DNA of 38,389 nt from a virus. Location: IMG/VR virus record IMGVR_UViG_3300043540_000364, positions 1 through 38,389 of that record; one strand, 5' to 3'. Below, piece by piece: positions 15,748 to 25,800 of the stretch. The position numbers and the translations under genes are program-made. The notes under the pieces are model-generated. The model had not been told where the DNA came from. It was given only the letters and a program-made list of their open reading frames with translations, and did not search any database. Position 1 is the first letter of the stretch, and each line of letters starts with the position of its first letter.

Positions 15748-17955
15748 ATGCCTACTCGCTTTTATTTCACAGCAACTGCTGCACCAGCCATTACCCCTGC
15801 CTATGGGGTGGAATGGGACAAGACCACCAATGCGGTGCGGCGGCTCCTGTCCCAGGGCAAAAACACCACCATTGCGGCCACTTCCTCTGATGCCGAAATC
15901 GGCGCTTCATCGCCTTACGACATTCTCAACCGTCAGGTAATCTCCAAACCCCTCAAGGCCCAGACCATCGGAGGCACGGTCAAGGGGCAGATGCTTTGCT
16001 CCCAGAATGCCGACGATGCCGACATGTGCTGCCGGGCGATGGTCATCAAGGTGGTGTCCGCTGACGGCGGCACGGTGCGGGGCACCCTGCTCTCCCAATT
16101 CCCGGCCAGCCTGACTTCGGAGTTCGTCACCGGCACCCTGACCAACCGGAACTTCCCGCCGAGCACCGCCCTCAACCCGGTGACCTGCCAGGACGGCGAT
16201 TATCTGGTCATTGAGGGGGGGGTTCGGGCCTTTAATGCCACCGCCACCTCCAAGGGCTTTTCGCTCCGGTATCGGGACAGCGCCGCCCTGCCCGACCTGC
16301 CGGAAGACGAAACCGACATCAACGATTACTGTTCCTGGATTGAGTTCAGTCAGACCATCCAATTTACAGACAGCCAAAGCGTTTCACACGTCATCGCCCA
16401 AGTCGAGTATGTCACGGTTTCGAGGGAAACGGTTTCCCAGCTAAGCGCTCAGGTCGAGTATGTGCTCACCCCGCCGGGGCAGTTCACCATCGAGGCACCG
16501 GTCACGGTGGCGATCAACCCGTCCGGCACGACCGGGAGCCCGGAATTTACCAAAGACGCCGAGATCACGGTAAGCCTGGATGTCTCGAAAACCAGCACGA
16601 TATTCCAACCCGCGGGCAGCTCTATAGCCGACGCCGAGGTCACGGTAAGCCTCACCCCTGCGCCTGACACCTTTAATATTCATGCGGCTGACGCAAGGGT
16701 AACGGTAAATCTCAATCCTTCAGGCACCTTAACCTCCTGCACAGTCTTCAAAACCGAGGCGATTATCGAAATTGCCTTTCTACCGCAAGCCGCCTCCCGA
16801 CTGCCCATAATTGGTTGGGACAAGGCCTCCGGCTACGGTTTCGTTGACGTCACCTGGCTTAGCGATACCCCGCCTTTCTATGTCCCAGATACCGGCCTGG
16901 AATTGGAGATTGACCCGACGGCCGCCAGCCATTCCCTCTATGCCGAGCTCAAGCAGACCGCCGAGGGCGGCATCGTCTTTCAGGGGGAACCAACCCTCAC
17001 CATTAAAAAGGCTGGAACCTACCAAGAGGAAGGCCTGGGGGGGATAGACCTTGGCGGCCAGGCGGTTGTCGTCGTCAGGCAGCCGGTCAAGAAATCCTAT
17101 GTGGGCGACGGTGGCCTGCGCATCGGCGGCCAGGCTATCGTTCAAGTTACCGATCCCAAGGATGCCAGCAAATATAGTTTCACGGTCTGGGGCGGCCTGG
17201 AAATCGGCGGGACCCCTGCTCTCAAGGTAACCACGCCGAAGACCTATTCCTTTGTCGGGAGCGGCGGTATAGCCTTTGGCGGCTTCCAGGTTCCTGATGT
17301 GGTGGTCACCCGGCCCAGCGTCTTCACCGAAGACAAGATCGACATTGTGGCCTCTGGGGGCCTCTGGTTCGAGGGCGACACCCTTCTCAAGGTGACCCGC
17401 CCGGGTAAGATCAGCATCGAGGCCGAAGCGTTTATCCTGTGGTTCTCCGGGGAGCCCGGCCTGGCGGTACTCCGGCCGCGGACCATCGAGGAAGAAGGCG
17501 AGGGTGGCCTGATCCTGGGAGAAGAAGAGGCTCCGGCGGTTTGCGATTCCTGGATGTTAAGCGGCGTGGACTTAGAGCCCTCCATGTATTCCCGCTTTAA
17601 CTTCAACTCCTATGCCCTGAGCCAGGGCAAGGGCTACGCCGCCGGCCAGGATGGTATCTATCTCCTGGAGGGCCTGGATGATGACGGCGAAGTAATTCAC
17701 CCGGGCGTGCGCATCGGCAATACCAATTTCGGAGATTCCGGGCCCAAGAGAATCCGGTCCATTTACTTGAGTGAGGGCAACGACAACGCCGAAATTCGGG
17801 TGGTGGCCGGAGACAAGGAGGGCTACTTCTCCAAGGCCAGAAGCGGTTGGAAGGTGAGCCGGGACATGCGGGCCCGGGAATTTGTTATCGACATCGGCGA
17901 CTTTGAAGAACTCTCGCACCTTGAGATCGTGCCCTTTGTGCTGGCGAAAGGATAA
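15748..17955 (+). CDS. Tandem-repeat tail fibre protein
   Basis: This is a 735-residue beta-rich protein with AAAGGAG before ATG 15748. The N-terminal ~200 residues form one domain. Residues ~246-345 hold about five degenerate units with a VTVxLxPSG core. Residues ~407-598 hold about eight units of 22-30 residues on the pattern GGLxIGGxAxLxVxxP, for example GGLRIGGQAIVQVTDP and GGLEIGGTPALKVTTP. The last ~135 residues are a distinct domain with GIYLLEG and KRIRSIYLS. Regular Gly turns suggest stacked strands of a fibre shaft. It is probably a tail spike or fibre shaft with a C-terminal tip. Unit number may vary between relatives. Confidence 0.7.
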   Translation: MPTRFYFTATAAPAITPAYGVEWDKTTNAVRRLLSQGKNTTIAATSSDAEIGASSPYDILNRQVISKPLKAQTIGGTVKGQMLCSQNADDADMCCRAMVIKVVSADGGTVRGTLLSQFPASLTSEFVTGTLTNRNFPPSTALNPVTCQDGDYLVIEGGVRAFNATATSKGFSLRYRDSAALPDLPEDETDINDYCSWIEFSQTIQFTDSQSVSHVIAQVEYVTVSRETVSQLSAQVEYVLTPPGQFTIEAPVTVAINPSGTTGSPEFTKDAEITVSLDVSKTSTIFQPAGSSIADAEVTVSLTPAPDTFNIHAADARVTVNLNPSGTLTSCTVFKTEAIIEIAFLPQAASRLPIIGWDKASGYGFVDVTWLSDTPPFYVPDTGLELEIDPTAASHSLYAELKQTAEGGIVFQGEPTLTIKKAGTYQEEGLGGIDLGGQAVVVVRQPVKKSYVGDGGLRIGGQAIVQVTDPKDASKYSFTVWGGLEIGGTPALKVTTPKTYSFVGSGGIAFGGFQVPDVVVTRPSVFTEDKIDIVASGGLWFEGDTLLKVTRPGKISIEAEAFILWFSGEPGLAVLRPRTIEEEGEGGLILGEEEAPAVCDSWMLSGVDLEPSMYSRFNFNSYALSQGKGYAAGQDGIYLLEGLDDDGEVIHPGVRIGNTNFGDSGPKRIRSIYLSEGNDNAEIRVVAGDKEGYFSKARSGWKVSRDMRAREFVIDIGDFEELSHLEIVPFVLAKG
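16483..16782 (+). repeat. Protein repeat array A in the fibre gene
   Basis: About five degenerate units, each with an (A)xVTVxLxPSG-like core, span residues ~246-345 of the fibre protein. The repeats are clear in protein but diverged in DNA, so the array is old rather than a recent slippage product. Confidence 0.6.
16966..17541 (+). repeat. Protein repeat array B in the fibre gene
   Basis: About eight units with a GG-[LI]-x-[IFL]-G-G core followed by a Val-rich strand and a Pro turn span residues ~407-598. Units differ in length by a few residues in the linker after the Pro. The DNA of different units is well diverged. Confidence 0.65.
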
Positions 17956-17957
17956 GA

Positions 17958-19184
17958 ATGAGCCATCAAAGAGATGAAAGCGCCAAGTGGGGCCAGGCGG
18001 TCAATGAAGTCATGGGGGAGTGGGAGGGGATCGCCCGCAAGCTCCTGTCCGAGAGCGCCGCCCGGGGTTTCCCAGCCCCGGATGGCGTCACCCTGGATGA
18101 CCTGCAGATCATGACCCTCAAGGCCCAAGGGGAACTGGTAAAAGCCAACGCCAAGATTTACCAGGAACAGCGACAGATCATCTTCGAGCTTGAAGGTCTG
18201 AGCCTCAAGGTAGCTATCGAAGTGGCGAAGCTGGCCCTGGATTGGTACAAGGCCCAACTCCTGAACGATCTGGCCCTGGAACAGGCCGAGCAGGATGCCA
18301 ATATCGAGAAGTGGCGGGGCGACGTCATCCGACTGAACGCCGAAACGGAGAACCGCCAGGCGGCCATCATCCGGCTCAAGGCCGACATCGAGCACGAGGT
18401 TAATCTTTACAAACAGCAGGAAATCCAGGCCGAATACCTCACCTTGCAGGCCGAAGTGGACTTGGTGAATGCCAAGGTTGCTACAGCAGAAGCGAAGCTC
18501 GCCATCATCGGCAGCCTTTATGACGTCATCGCGGCTGAGCAACTGGCCCTCTATGCGGAACAGCGCCGGGCCGCGGCCTTGCAGTTGGTCGTGGCAGCCA
18601 AAAAGCGCCTGGCCGACGTCAAAAAGGAGATGATTCCTCTCTACCTGAAGAAGGCCGAAGCCCGGGAAGACCTGGCCGAAGCCACCACCAAAGAGGCGGC
18701 GGTCAAGGAGCAGATCGAGCTTCTGGGTTATGACAGGATCAAACTCAAGGACGCTGAGGAAGAGGCGGACCATGAGGTCCGGGAAGCCGAAAACGACTTC
18801 CAACTCGCCCAGGAGCAATATACCAGATGGGAAAAGATTGTGGAAATCTTGCGCACCCAACAGCGCCGGATTCTCCAGCAATACGCCAATGATGTGCGGC
18901 GGGAAATCCTGGCCCGCCAACTGGCGCTCAGAAAAGAAGACTTGGAGATCGACTTCTCGACTACTTTTCAGCGCCGGCAGATGGAAGCCAACGCCGACAT
19001 TGCCCTCATGGGCTATGAGAAGCTGCTTTCCAAACAGGAATTCCTTAATCGGATGAAGAACCTCAAGGAAATTGGCGTAGATAACGCTTCAACCATTGAG
19101 GCCAGCGCCACCCAGACGCTCCATAGCAGCACCTGGACCGTTTACGCCAAGCGGGTCAGCAAGGGCAGCGCCAACATTTCTTAG
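17958..19184 (+). CDS. Long coiled-coil virion protein 1
   Basis: This is a 408-residue protein starting at ATG 17958, two bases after the fibre stop. From residue ~60 to ~370 it is almost uninterrupted heptad-like sequence rich in Ala, Glu, Leu, Gln and Lys, predicted to be very long helices. The N-terminus is a short helical lead and the C-terminal ~35 residues are Ser/Thr-rich. It is followed directly by a second protein of the same type. Such proteins can form a trans-periplasmic channel in podoviruses, a tail tube lining or a fibre stalk. There is no signal peptide or membrane segment. No family was recognised. Confidence 0.7.
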   Translation: MSHQRDESAKWGQAVNEVMGEWEGIARKLLSESAARGFPAPDGVTLDDLQIMTLKAQGELVKANAKIYQEQRQIIFELEGLSLKVAIEVAKLALDWYKAQLLNDLALEQAEQDANIEKWRGDVIRLNAETENRQAAIIRLKADIEHEVNLYKQQEIQAEYLTLQAEVDLVNAKVATAEAKLAIIGSLYDVIAAEQLALYAEQRRAAALQLVVAAKKRLADVKKEMIPLYLKKAEAREDLAEATTKEAAVKEQIELLGYDRIKLKDAEEEADHEVREAENDFQLAQEQYTRWEKIVEILRTQQRRILQQYANDVRREILARQLALRKEDLEIDFSTTFQRRQMEANADIALMGYEKLLSKQEFLNRMKNLKEIGVDNASTIEASATQTLHSSTWTVYAKRVSKGSANIS

Positions 19185-19194
19185 GGGAGTTGAA

Positions 19195-20373
19195 ATGCTT
19201 GTCCAGGACCAGAACGCCTTACAGGAATTGAAAGACCGAACCAGGGCGCGTAACCGCACCATCTTTCACCTGCCCCTGGACTATCTAAACGCCCTGGCCC
19301 CCCTCCGGAAAGAAGCCGAGGTCTTAAACAGCCTTGGGATGCCCATGATTGAGGGCTATATGGCCGCAACCGACGAGATCTTCTTCGTTAAGAATTATGA
19401 GCAGCAGGTAGAGAGCGACCTGGAATACCGTAAGCTGGAAAACCAGCAGCGGATAGCCGACGCCGACGCCGCCACGGAACGGGCCAAGCTCGCTTACAAG
19501 CTGGCCGCCGAAGAATATGTGCAAAATGCCCGCCTGTATGATGCCCGGGTTCAGGCTCTCATCATGGCTGCCCGGGAATATGCCGCCGAGGTGGAACGGG
19601 AGCAGATCGAGCTCGAAAGGCTCCGGTCCATCCTGGCGGTCGAGAAGCAAGAGACCCGGCTTAAAGAGATAAACGCCGAGATTTATTATGAGTATGTCAA
19701 GCGCATGGAGGTCGAGGTAGACGTTGCCCGGGCCAAGCTCGACGTCGCCAAGGCCAACACCAGGGCGGTCCTGGCCGACATTCAGGCCCAGGAAGCCGAG
19801 CTTGAGATAACTGAGGCCGAACTGCAAGAGGCTATGCAGGTAGCCGAAAAAGCCACTCTCCAAGCCGATGTCGCCGCCATTTACGCCGAGATCATCACCA
19901 AGCGCCTTTCCGAAATCAGGCTGGATGTCAGCCGGGCCGAGATCGAGGCCGGTTTCCGGTATGTGCAAAGCAAACTCAATGATCTTCTGGGGATATGGGA
20001 TATTCGGACCCGGACCGTCAACCTGCGCACCCAAAACGAGCAAGAGATTTACGACGAGGTTATGCAGCTTCTGGCGGTCGAGGAAGCGGCCGAAGACATC
20101 AAAAAACTGGCGCAGACCTCCGATGAAGATTTTTTGACCTTCAAGGCCGGTGAGACGGCAGAAGAGCTCACCAAGGAGCAGCAGCTTCTTGATGAGCGGC
20201 TGACCGCCCGGGAAGACCTCATGGAGCATAAGAACTCGGTCACCATGTCCCTCGATGATCTGGCAGCCTGGGCTAAAGCGCTTGCCAACGGTGCCCAGTG
20301 TTCTGTGTACCAGAACCGGAGAAACATTAACTTCGTTGGTCAGGACATGAAGCTCTACGTGGACAAGGGCTAA
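19195..20373 (+). CDS. Long coiled-coil virion protein 2
   Basis: This is a 392-residue protein. The start is ATG 19195, where GGGGAG lies six bases upstream; the open frame extends to 19096 but would overlap the previous gene. Residues ~70-345 are heptad-like and rich in Ala, Glu, Leu and Arg, much like protein 1. A globular N-terminus and a C-terminal cap with QNRRNINFVGQDMKLYVDKG complete it. The arrangement suggests that the two coiled-coil proteins work together, perhaps as a hetero-oligomeric tube or stalk. Its stop overlaps the next ATG (TAATG). The function is inferred from shape only. Confidence 0.7.
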   Translation: MLVQDQNALQELKDRTRARNRTIFHLPLDYLNALAPLRKEAEVLNSLGMPMIEGYMAATDEIFFVKNYEQQVESDLEYRKLENQQRIADADAATERAKLAYKLAAEEYVQNARLYDARVQALIMAAREYAAEVEREQIELERLRSILAVEKQETRLKEINAEIYYEYVKRMEVEVDVARAKLDVAKANTRAVLADIQAQEAELEITEAELQEAMQVAEKATLQADVAAIYAEIITKRLSEIRLDVSRAEIEAGFRYVQSKLNDLLGIWDIRTRTVNLRTQNEQEIYDEVMQLLAVEEAAEDIKKLAQTSDEDFLTFKAGETAEELTKEQQLLDERLTAREDLMEHKNSVTMSLDDLAAWAKALANGAQCSVYQNRRNINFVGQDMKLYVDKG

Positions 20374-21425
20374 TGGACGACATCTATTCTCTCGACGACA
20401 TCTTGAGCCTGGAGCCTAGGGTTGATGAGGGCTATGAGCTTGGCGAGGAGGACGACGAGGACGATGAGGGCTCGCAGATGACCCAGCCCAACCGCCCCTG
20501 GGGTCCTGGCGCCCTGGAAGAAACCTGGTGGCTCCTGGGCGATGAAAGAACCGACATGGCCGACATTTATGAACGAGCCCCGGAAAGTCTGGACAAGATG
20601 TTTGAACGCTACAAAATCTACCCCATCAAAATCAACGAGAAGCGCAAGCTCTTCTTTGCCCGCTTTGAGTTTCCCCGCTACCAGCAAAACCTCATGCATG
20701 CGGATGCCAAGCTCAAGAACGTGGAGATGCCCCTGGGATTCATCGACTTCCTGGTGGGTTTCCCCATGCAGGCCCCGGAATTGATATTGATGCTGGGGGA
20801 ATGGAGCTCGCGTGAGGATGAACTGACGGTTGCCCATGAGGATTATGGCTACCCCCTGCCGGCCATCCCGGATAGCTTTTTCGAGGGCTACGAGAAGGAA
20901 AAAATGCTCTTGAACCTCTTCTACCTGGACGAAGCGCACGCCTTGAGCATGGCTGACGACCTCACGGGAGAGCCGAAGCCTGAGGGGCTGCATTGGTGGG
21001 TCCGGGTCAACAGCAAGCATGACCACTATTACCCCATGCCAGGGGAATTCTTCTGCCTGGCCTACCGGCAGTGGGTCACCCTGCCGCAGGGGGGCCAGGA
21101 GAGCAACCCGGTCATTTTTGCCGGGAACTGGATGGACACGATTTTTTATTCGGGATGCAGAATTAAGGCCATCGACACCAAAAGCAAGGACTATCCCATC
21201 TATACCGTGGAGTGGCGGGGTTATACGGTCAAGAAGGAATCCACCGTGAAACCCACGGATTTCGCTGAATACAAGATTGGCGACCGGGTGACCATTTTGA
21301 AGAATGTTCCCAGCAAAAAGCAGAGCCAGCAATGGAAGGATGAGGACATGAAAGAGTTCGACGGCGAGAATTGGATGATAGCGCCGTTGATTTTTTACGG
21401 CATCAAAGGCTTGGCAACCGAATAG
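20373..21425 (+). CDS. Unknown virion-region protein with acidic N-terminus
   Basis: This is a 350-residue protein whose ATG 20373 overlaps the previous stop. Residues ~26-36 are an acidic GEEDDEDDEGS tract, followed by a globular region rich in Trp, Tyr and Phe. Near residues 290-325 a DFAEYKIGDRVTIL-type segment looks like a small SH3-like barrel. There is no membrane segment or catalytic motif. The position between coiled-coil proteins and the internal-protein block suggests a tail or ejection component. I cannot assign a family. Confidence 0.65.
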   Translation: MDDIYSLDDILSLEPRVDEGYELGEEDDEDDEGSQMTQPNRPWGPGALEETWWLLGDERTDMADIYERAPESLDKMFERYKIYPIKINEKRKLFFARFEFPRYQQNLMHADAKLKNVEMPLGFIDFLVGFPMQAPELILMLGEWSSREDELTVAHEDYGYPLPAIPDSFFEGYEKEKMLLNLFYLDEAHALSMADDLTGEPKPEGLHWWVRVNSKHDHYYPMPGEFFCLAYRQWVTLPQGGQESNPVIFAGNWMDTIFYSGCRIKAIDTKSKDYPIYTVEWRGYTVKKESTVKPTDFAEYKIGDRVTILKNVPSKKQSQQWKDEDMKEFDGENWMIAPLIFYGIKGLATE

Positions 21426-21435
21426 GGGGTCAGTC

Positions 21436-22806
21436 ATGAGCATGACAACCGATTTGACCGGTGGGCTCTTTGGGCCTACGGAAGAAGAACGGAAAGCCCA
21501 GGCCAGTTTAGCTGCGGCTGCGACCAGGGCCGAAGCTGATGTGCAAACGGCCAGGATAAGAGCGGATTCGCTGAATCCTGGCAAGTTGCCTGGGATGCCC
21601 CTGGGCCGATTCTCTTCGGCTCCCATCGGGGTAGCGCCGACGGGGGGGAAGGCTCTTCAGGGAGTGGCCGACTTAAGGTTTGCGGAAGCGGCCAGGAACG
21701 GGGCCGAGCTTGGCGAACCTACCTCCTTCCGGGGAGGGGCCGGCGCCCCTGAGCCGGTTGGGGTTATCCGGGGGATGCGCCAGGCCTACGCCACGGAAGC
21801 AGGGGGCCCGAACCTGACGGAGTTCGCCACGCCGGTTCAGGCGCAACAGGCTTTCAACCGGGAGCAGGCGCGAGAAGCGGGGAACACTCCTGAGGCTGTT
21901 AAGCAATATGGCGAATTCGTCCCGACGGGTGGAACCCTGGAAGCCCAAAAGCACACCAACAAACTCTTGGAAATCGCCGCCCAAGGGAAGTCTCAGGAGG
22001 TCGCCGCCGGCACCGCCCTGAGGCAGCAGCAGCAGGGCCAGCAGTATTTGAACCAAATGCTTCTCAGCGAATACGGGGTTGAAGACCCGAAGACCAAGGA
22101 AAAGGTTCTGCCGGATTATGTTCAGAAGGCCGCGCTGAGTCTCCTGCCTGAAATTAAGGACATGGGCGGGGTGCAGCAACTCATGGAGAAAATCCGGCCA
22201 GCCCTGGAACAGGGGAAGCAGATTGATGTCTTCAACAACCCGGCGACCCGGGGGAATACTCGCAGTTCCATCCTGGCGAATTACCAGGCCGATATGCAGG
22301 CCCAGGGGAAAGCGGCCGATCCCAATGTGGTGCGCTGGATCACCAGCGAACCCGTCACCCCGGCAAACCTGGCCTGGTTTCAGCAGAGGGTCAGCAAAAT
22401 CGGGAAAGTCTCTGCCAATCCGAGCGCACCGGCCCCGACAGTCCAGGCCCCGGCGCCTACCAGCCTTCAGGAGTATGCCAACCTGCCAGCAGAAAGAAGG
22501 GCTCAAATAAGAAATGATCGGTTGATCGAGGAGGCTGGCGGTCCGATTGATAACAGGGGTTTTGGCCTTTGGAATAAGTTAAATGGACTTGCTGCGCAAC
22601 GCGAAAAGCAAGAAATGGAGAAGGATTTCGCCTCTACCCAAAAGAAGACCCCGGAAGCAACTGCGGCCCCCTTGGTGACCCCTCCGGTCATGCCGAAGGC
22701 GACGAAACCCCAAGCCAGTTTGGACCTGAGAATACCGAATTTGACCGCAGGGCAGCCGGTGAGACCGTCTCTCTATGATGAAGTTGCTGTAGCTGGGAAA
22801 GGGTAA
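21436..22806 (+). CDS. Internal virion/ejection protein candidate
   Basis: This is a 456-residue protein starting at ATG 21436, with GGGGGT upstream. It is largely helical and rich in Ala, Gln, Glu and Pro, with long low-complexity stretches: an AAAATRAEADVQTARI helix near the start, RQQQQGQQYLNQML in the middle and a PTVQAPAPTS linker near 340. This composition resembles internal proteins that must unfold to pass through the portal. It directly precedes the giant polyvalent protein, as internal-protein genes do in podoviruses. No domain family was recognised, and the ejection role is inferred. Confidence 0.6.
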   Translation: MSMTTDLTGGLFGPTEEERKAQASLAAAATRAEADVQTARIRADSLNPGKLPGMPLGRFSSAPIGVAPTGGKALQGVADLRFAEAARNGAELGEPTSFRGGAGAPEPVGVIRGMRQAYATEAGGPNLTEFATPVQAQQAFNREQAREAGNTPEAVKQYGEFVPTGGTLEAQKHTNKLLEIAAQGKSQEVAAGTALRQQQQGQQYLNQMLLSEYGVEDPKTKEKVLPDYVQKAALSLLPEIKDMGGVQQLMEKIRPALEQGKQIDVFNNPATRGNTRSSILANYQADMQAQGKAADPNVVRWITSEPVTPANLAWFQQRVSKIGKVSANPSAPAPTVQAPAPTSLQEYANLPAERRAQIRNDRLIEEAGGPIDNRGFGLWNKLNGLAAQREKQEMEKDFASTQKKTPEATAAPLVTPPVMPKATKPQASLDLRIPNLTAGQPVRPSLYDEVAVAGKG

Positions 22807-22816
22807 GGAGCCCACA

Positions 22817-25800
22817 ATGCCTGATCTTCGCCAGATGGCCGATGAGTGGCAGTTGCCGGCGGCAGTGCCGGAAAAGCTGCCAGGGGAAACCCCGGGGGTG
22901 GCGCCCGCACCTGGGGCTCCCCCGGCAACCCAGGAAGAGGACCCTTGGAAATTGCCGGAATCTTCCACGGCTGGCACACCTGCACCTGCACCTGCTACAC
23001 CTACCGGATTACCGCCTCTCTCTCCGGAGCAGGAGGACGAGCATACCCGGATAATGCGCCTGGCGCAGAAGAAGATGAATGAGTCGGTGGAGGTTGAAAG
23101 AAGCCTTGGCGGGGAGATCGGGGCCAGCGTCGTGCGGGGCGCCATTGGGGTTGCCAAGCTGCCGCTGCAGATCGCCAATATTGTCGGCGGCGATGTGCTG
23201 GGAAGTAAGACGGTTAAGCGGGTTGCCGAGTCGGGGATTTACGGCCTGGAAAATCTGGCCGAATCTCCCACCTGGAAACCTTCTCAGGAGGCGGGCGGGG
23301 TGCCGATAGACCTGGATCGGATCATCCAGAGCCCCGGTCAGGTTGTCAACCAGATCGGTGCGCAGATAAAAAACCCCCGCTTTTGGGCGGCCCAGCTACC
23401 GGAAGGCGCCATGTCCATGGTGCCCTTCTTCGTGGGGTCCTGGGCCCCGAAAGCAATTGCCTATGCCGGGACCATGGGGAAGGCCCTGGAAGCTGCCAAC
23501 GCCGCCGGTGATATTGCCAAAGCGACGGCCATCGCTCAGAAGATCGAACGCCTTGGCACCATAGGCGGCTACGGCATGGCCATGGCGATGGAGGCGGGTC
23601 AGGGCGAAGAGAATGTTCGACATTTTGAGTTGAAGAACCCGGACAAGCCGATCCCCTGGGCTAACAAGGTCCTGGCCATTGCGGCAACAGGCGTGGTGGC
23701 TGGTGGCCTGGAAGCCTTTTCTCTCAGTCGTGTCTTCATGGGGAAATATGGCGGCGAGCTTACCGGCGAGGCCATGATCAAGGCTTTGATGGATGGTAAG
23801 GCTGGCAATCTCCTGGCCCGGAAGGTCATTGACAGCGTAGTGACCGAAGGACTCACCGAAGGCGCACAGAGCATCGTCGAAAATGCGGCCGCACGGTTGG
23901 GCTTCGATCCAGATCAGAAATTCACGGAAGGAGTGGTCGAAAGCATCCTGGTGGGCGCCGCCTTGGGTGGCCTGGGGGGTGGTTGGGAAGGGGCCAGAGC
24001 CCGCCAACGCGCCGCCGGGGAATTGGCGGATACACGGCATAGGAACCTGCTGAACTCTATCCAGATCATCGGCGACAGGATTCACCAGGCCAATCTCGAT
24101 TCCCAGGCTGAATATAAAGCCACCATGGGGGCAACTGAGGAGGCTCAGGCCCGGGGAGAGGTCTATGGCCAGATGCAGGGGCCGCAGGAAGTTCCCCAGG
24201 CGGCGCCCACCCCGCCCCTTGGCCCGGCTGCCCCGGGGACGCCGGTTCTCTATGGCGAGAATGGCCAGCCCATCCGTCCCACCGCGGAAGATTTTGAATC
24301 TGAACAGGCCCTTGTTCAGGCTCAAGCCGTGCCCCCCTGGAAGCGCACCGCTCTGGAAAAGCTCATTGTGGATCGTCATGCGAGAGAGCTTGAGGATTGG
24401 GGCCAGACCATCACAGAAAATGCCAGGGCCGGTTGGGATTCCACCCTACCCAATCCTTTTGGCCCGCCCCCGGCCACACCGGGAGGCCCGGTCATTACCC
24501 CGGCTTTTCCTGGCCGGGAGCCGATGGCGATTAACGCCGCCGATATTGCCGAAGTCGCAGCCCCCACCGGGGAACAGAGCCTTGTCAATCGTCTTCGCCG
24601 GGGAGTCAATAATGTCAACGAAACCGGCGAACCTGCGGCCTTACAGGATTTGACCGAACTGGCCCGGAACAACCAGGAGACGGTGAAGAACATCCTGGGG
24701 ATGCCTGAGCGTGAAGGTTTGCGGCCCATCGCCGAACGCCTGGATGATCTTTTCAGCCGGGTTGACGAGGGCGATCCTCTGGCAGCCAAGGAACTACACG
24801 AATTACTGAGTGCCCGCCTGGACAAGGTTCAAGACCTGACCCGGGGGGAGATTTTGCAGGTTCTTCCTGATAAACCGATCACCCCGGCAGGGGCCTACTT
24901 TGAAGGCATAGAAGACGAAACCAAGCCTCCCGAGGCGCCGCCCACGCCTGAGGGGGAGGCTCCACCTTCGGGGGTGCCGCCCACACCTCCGGAGACCCCG
25001 CCTGGCGTATCAGGTGCGCCAACACCTGAGTCAGGCACCCCAACCGCGACACCCCCGCCGTCGGCGGCTCCCGTTTCTGGCCAAGGCCCGTCGGCGGCAG
25101 GGGTCCCTCCTATGACTCCCAAGGTGCAAGATCTGGTGAATCAAATCCAGGCTTACGAGGGGGGAAGATACTCCCCTGAGTTCGTCAAGATGCAGCAGGA
25201 GTTGGGGCTTGAGGTTATCCCGGGGGTCCGGTTGCAGGACGCCGACGATGCCGGTTTGATGTTTACCCTCTTGCAGCAGGGGAAGATCACCCCGGAGGAA
25301 TGGGGCACCTTTGTTGAGGATTTGCGGGCGAGTAACAAAATCCGGGAGGCCCCGGCTGTTCCAACCCCGCCGGCTGAAACCCAAGCGCCGCCGGTTGTTG
25401 AAGAGACTCCCGTAGCTCCTGAACCCCAGGCCCAGGCCCCGACGGACGAGAATATCAACGCCTACAAGGAAGCCGTCAAGGGCCTGGTGGATGATCTGGA
25501 AATCGGGGATGAGGAGAAGGCCCGGTTCAAACAGGCCATTGACGAGCAAACGACCGTTAAGGGTGTGGACCAGGCTTACTTGGCTGGCCCCCCCGAGATT
25601 CCGCCTCCTCCTAAGGCACCAGGAGGAAGAGAGATACGGGTCCGAGGCCCCAGATATGACCTGGCCAAGGCCGTGGAGCGCGGGGATCGGGCCACCATCA
25701 TCAAAGCCTATGGGGGGTTCAATTCCCGGGCGCGGGTGATCAAGACCTTTGAGCCCGAGGAGCGCAGACTGCTCTTCCCCTTCATGCGCCGGGGAGCACA

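Noticed and set aside
17823-18920. 365-codon minus-strand ORF opposite the coiled-coil gene
   Set aside because: Its Leu/Gly-rich composition is the expected antisense of Glu/Lys/Ala heptads.
20370-21626. 418-codon minus-strand ORF
   Set aside because: It spans the junction of two well-supported + strand genes and looks like a mirror frame.
22976-23005. Short cacctg repeat in the giant gene as a regulatory microsatellite
   Set aside because: It simply encodes a Pro-Ala linker.
24165-24653. 162-codon +1-frame ORF in the giant gene as a third nested gene
   Set aside because: Arg/Pro-rich shadow composition and no convincing ribosome site; the giant frame keeps ordinary codon usage here.
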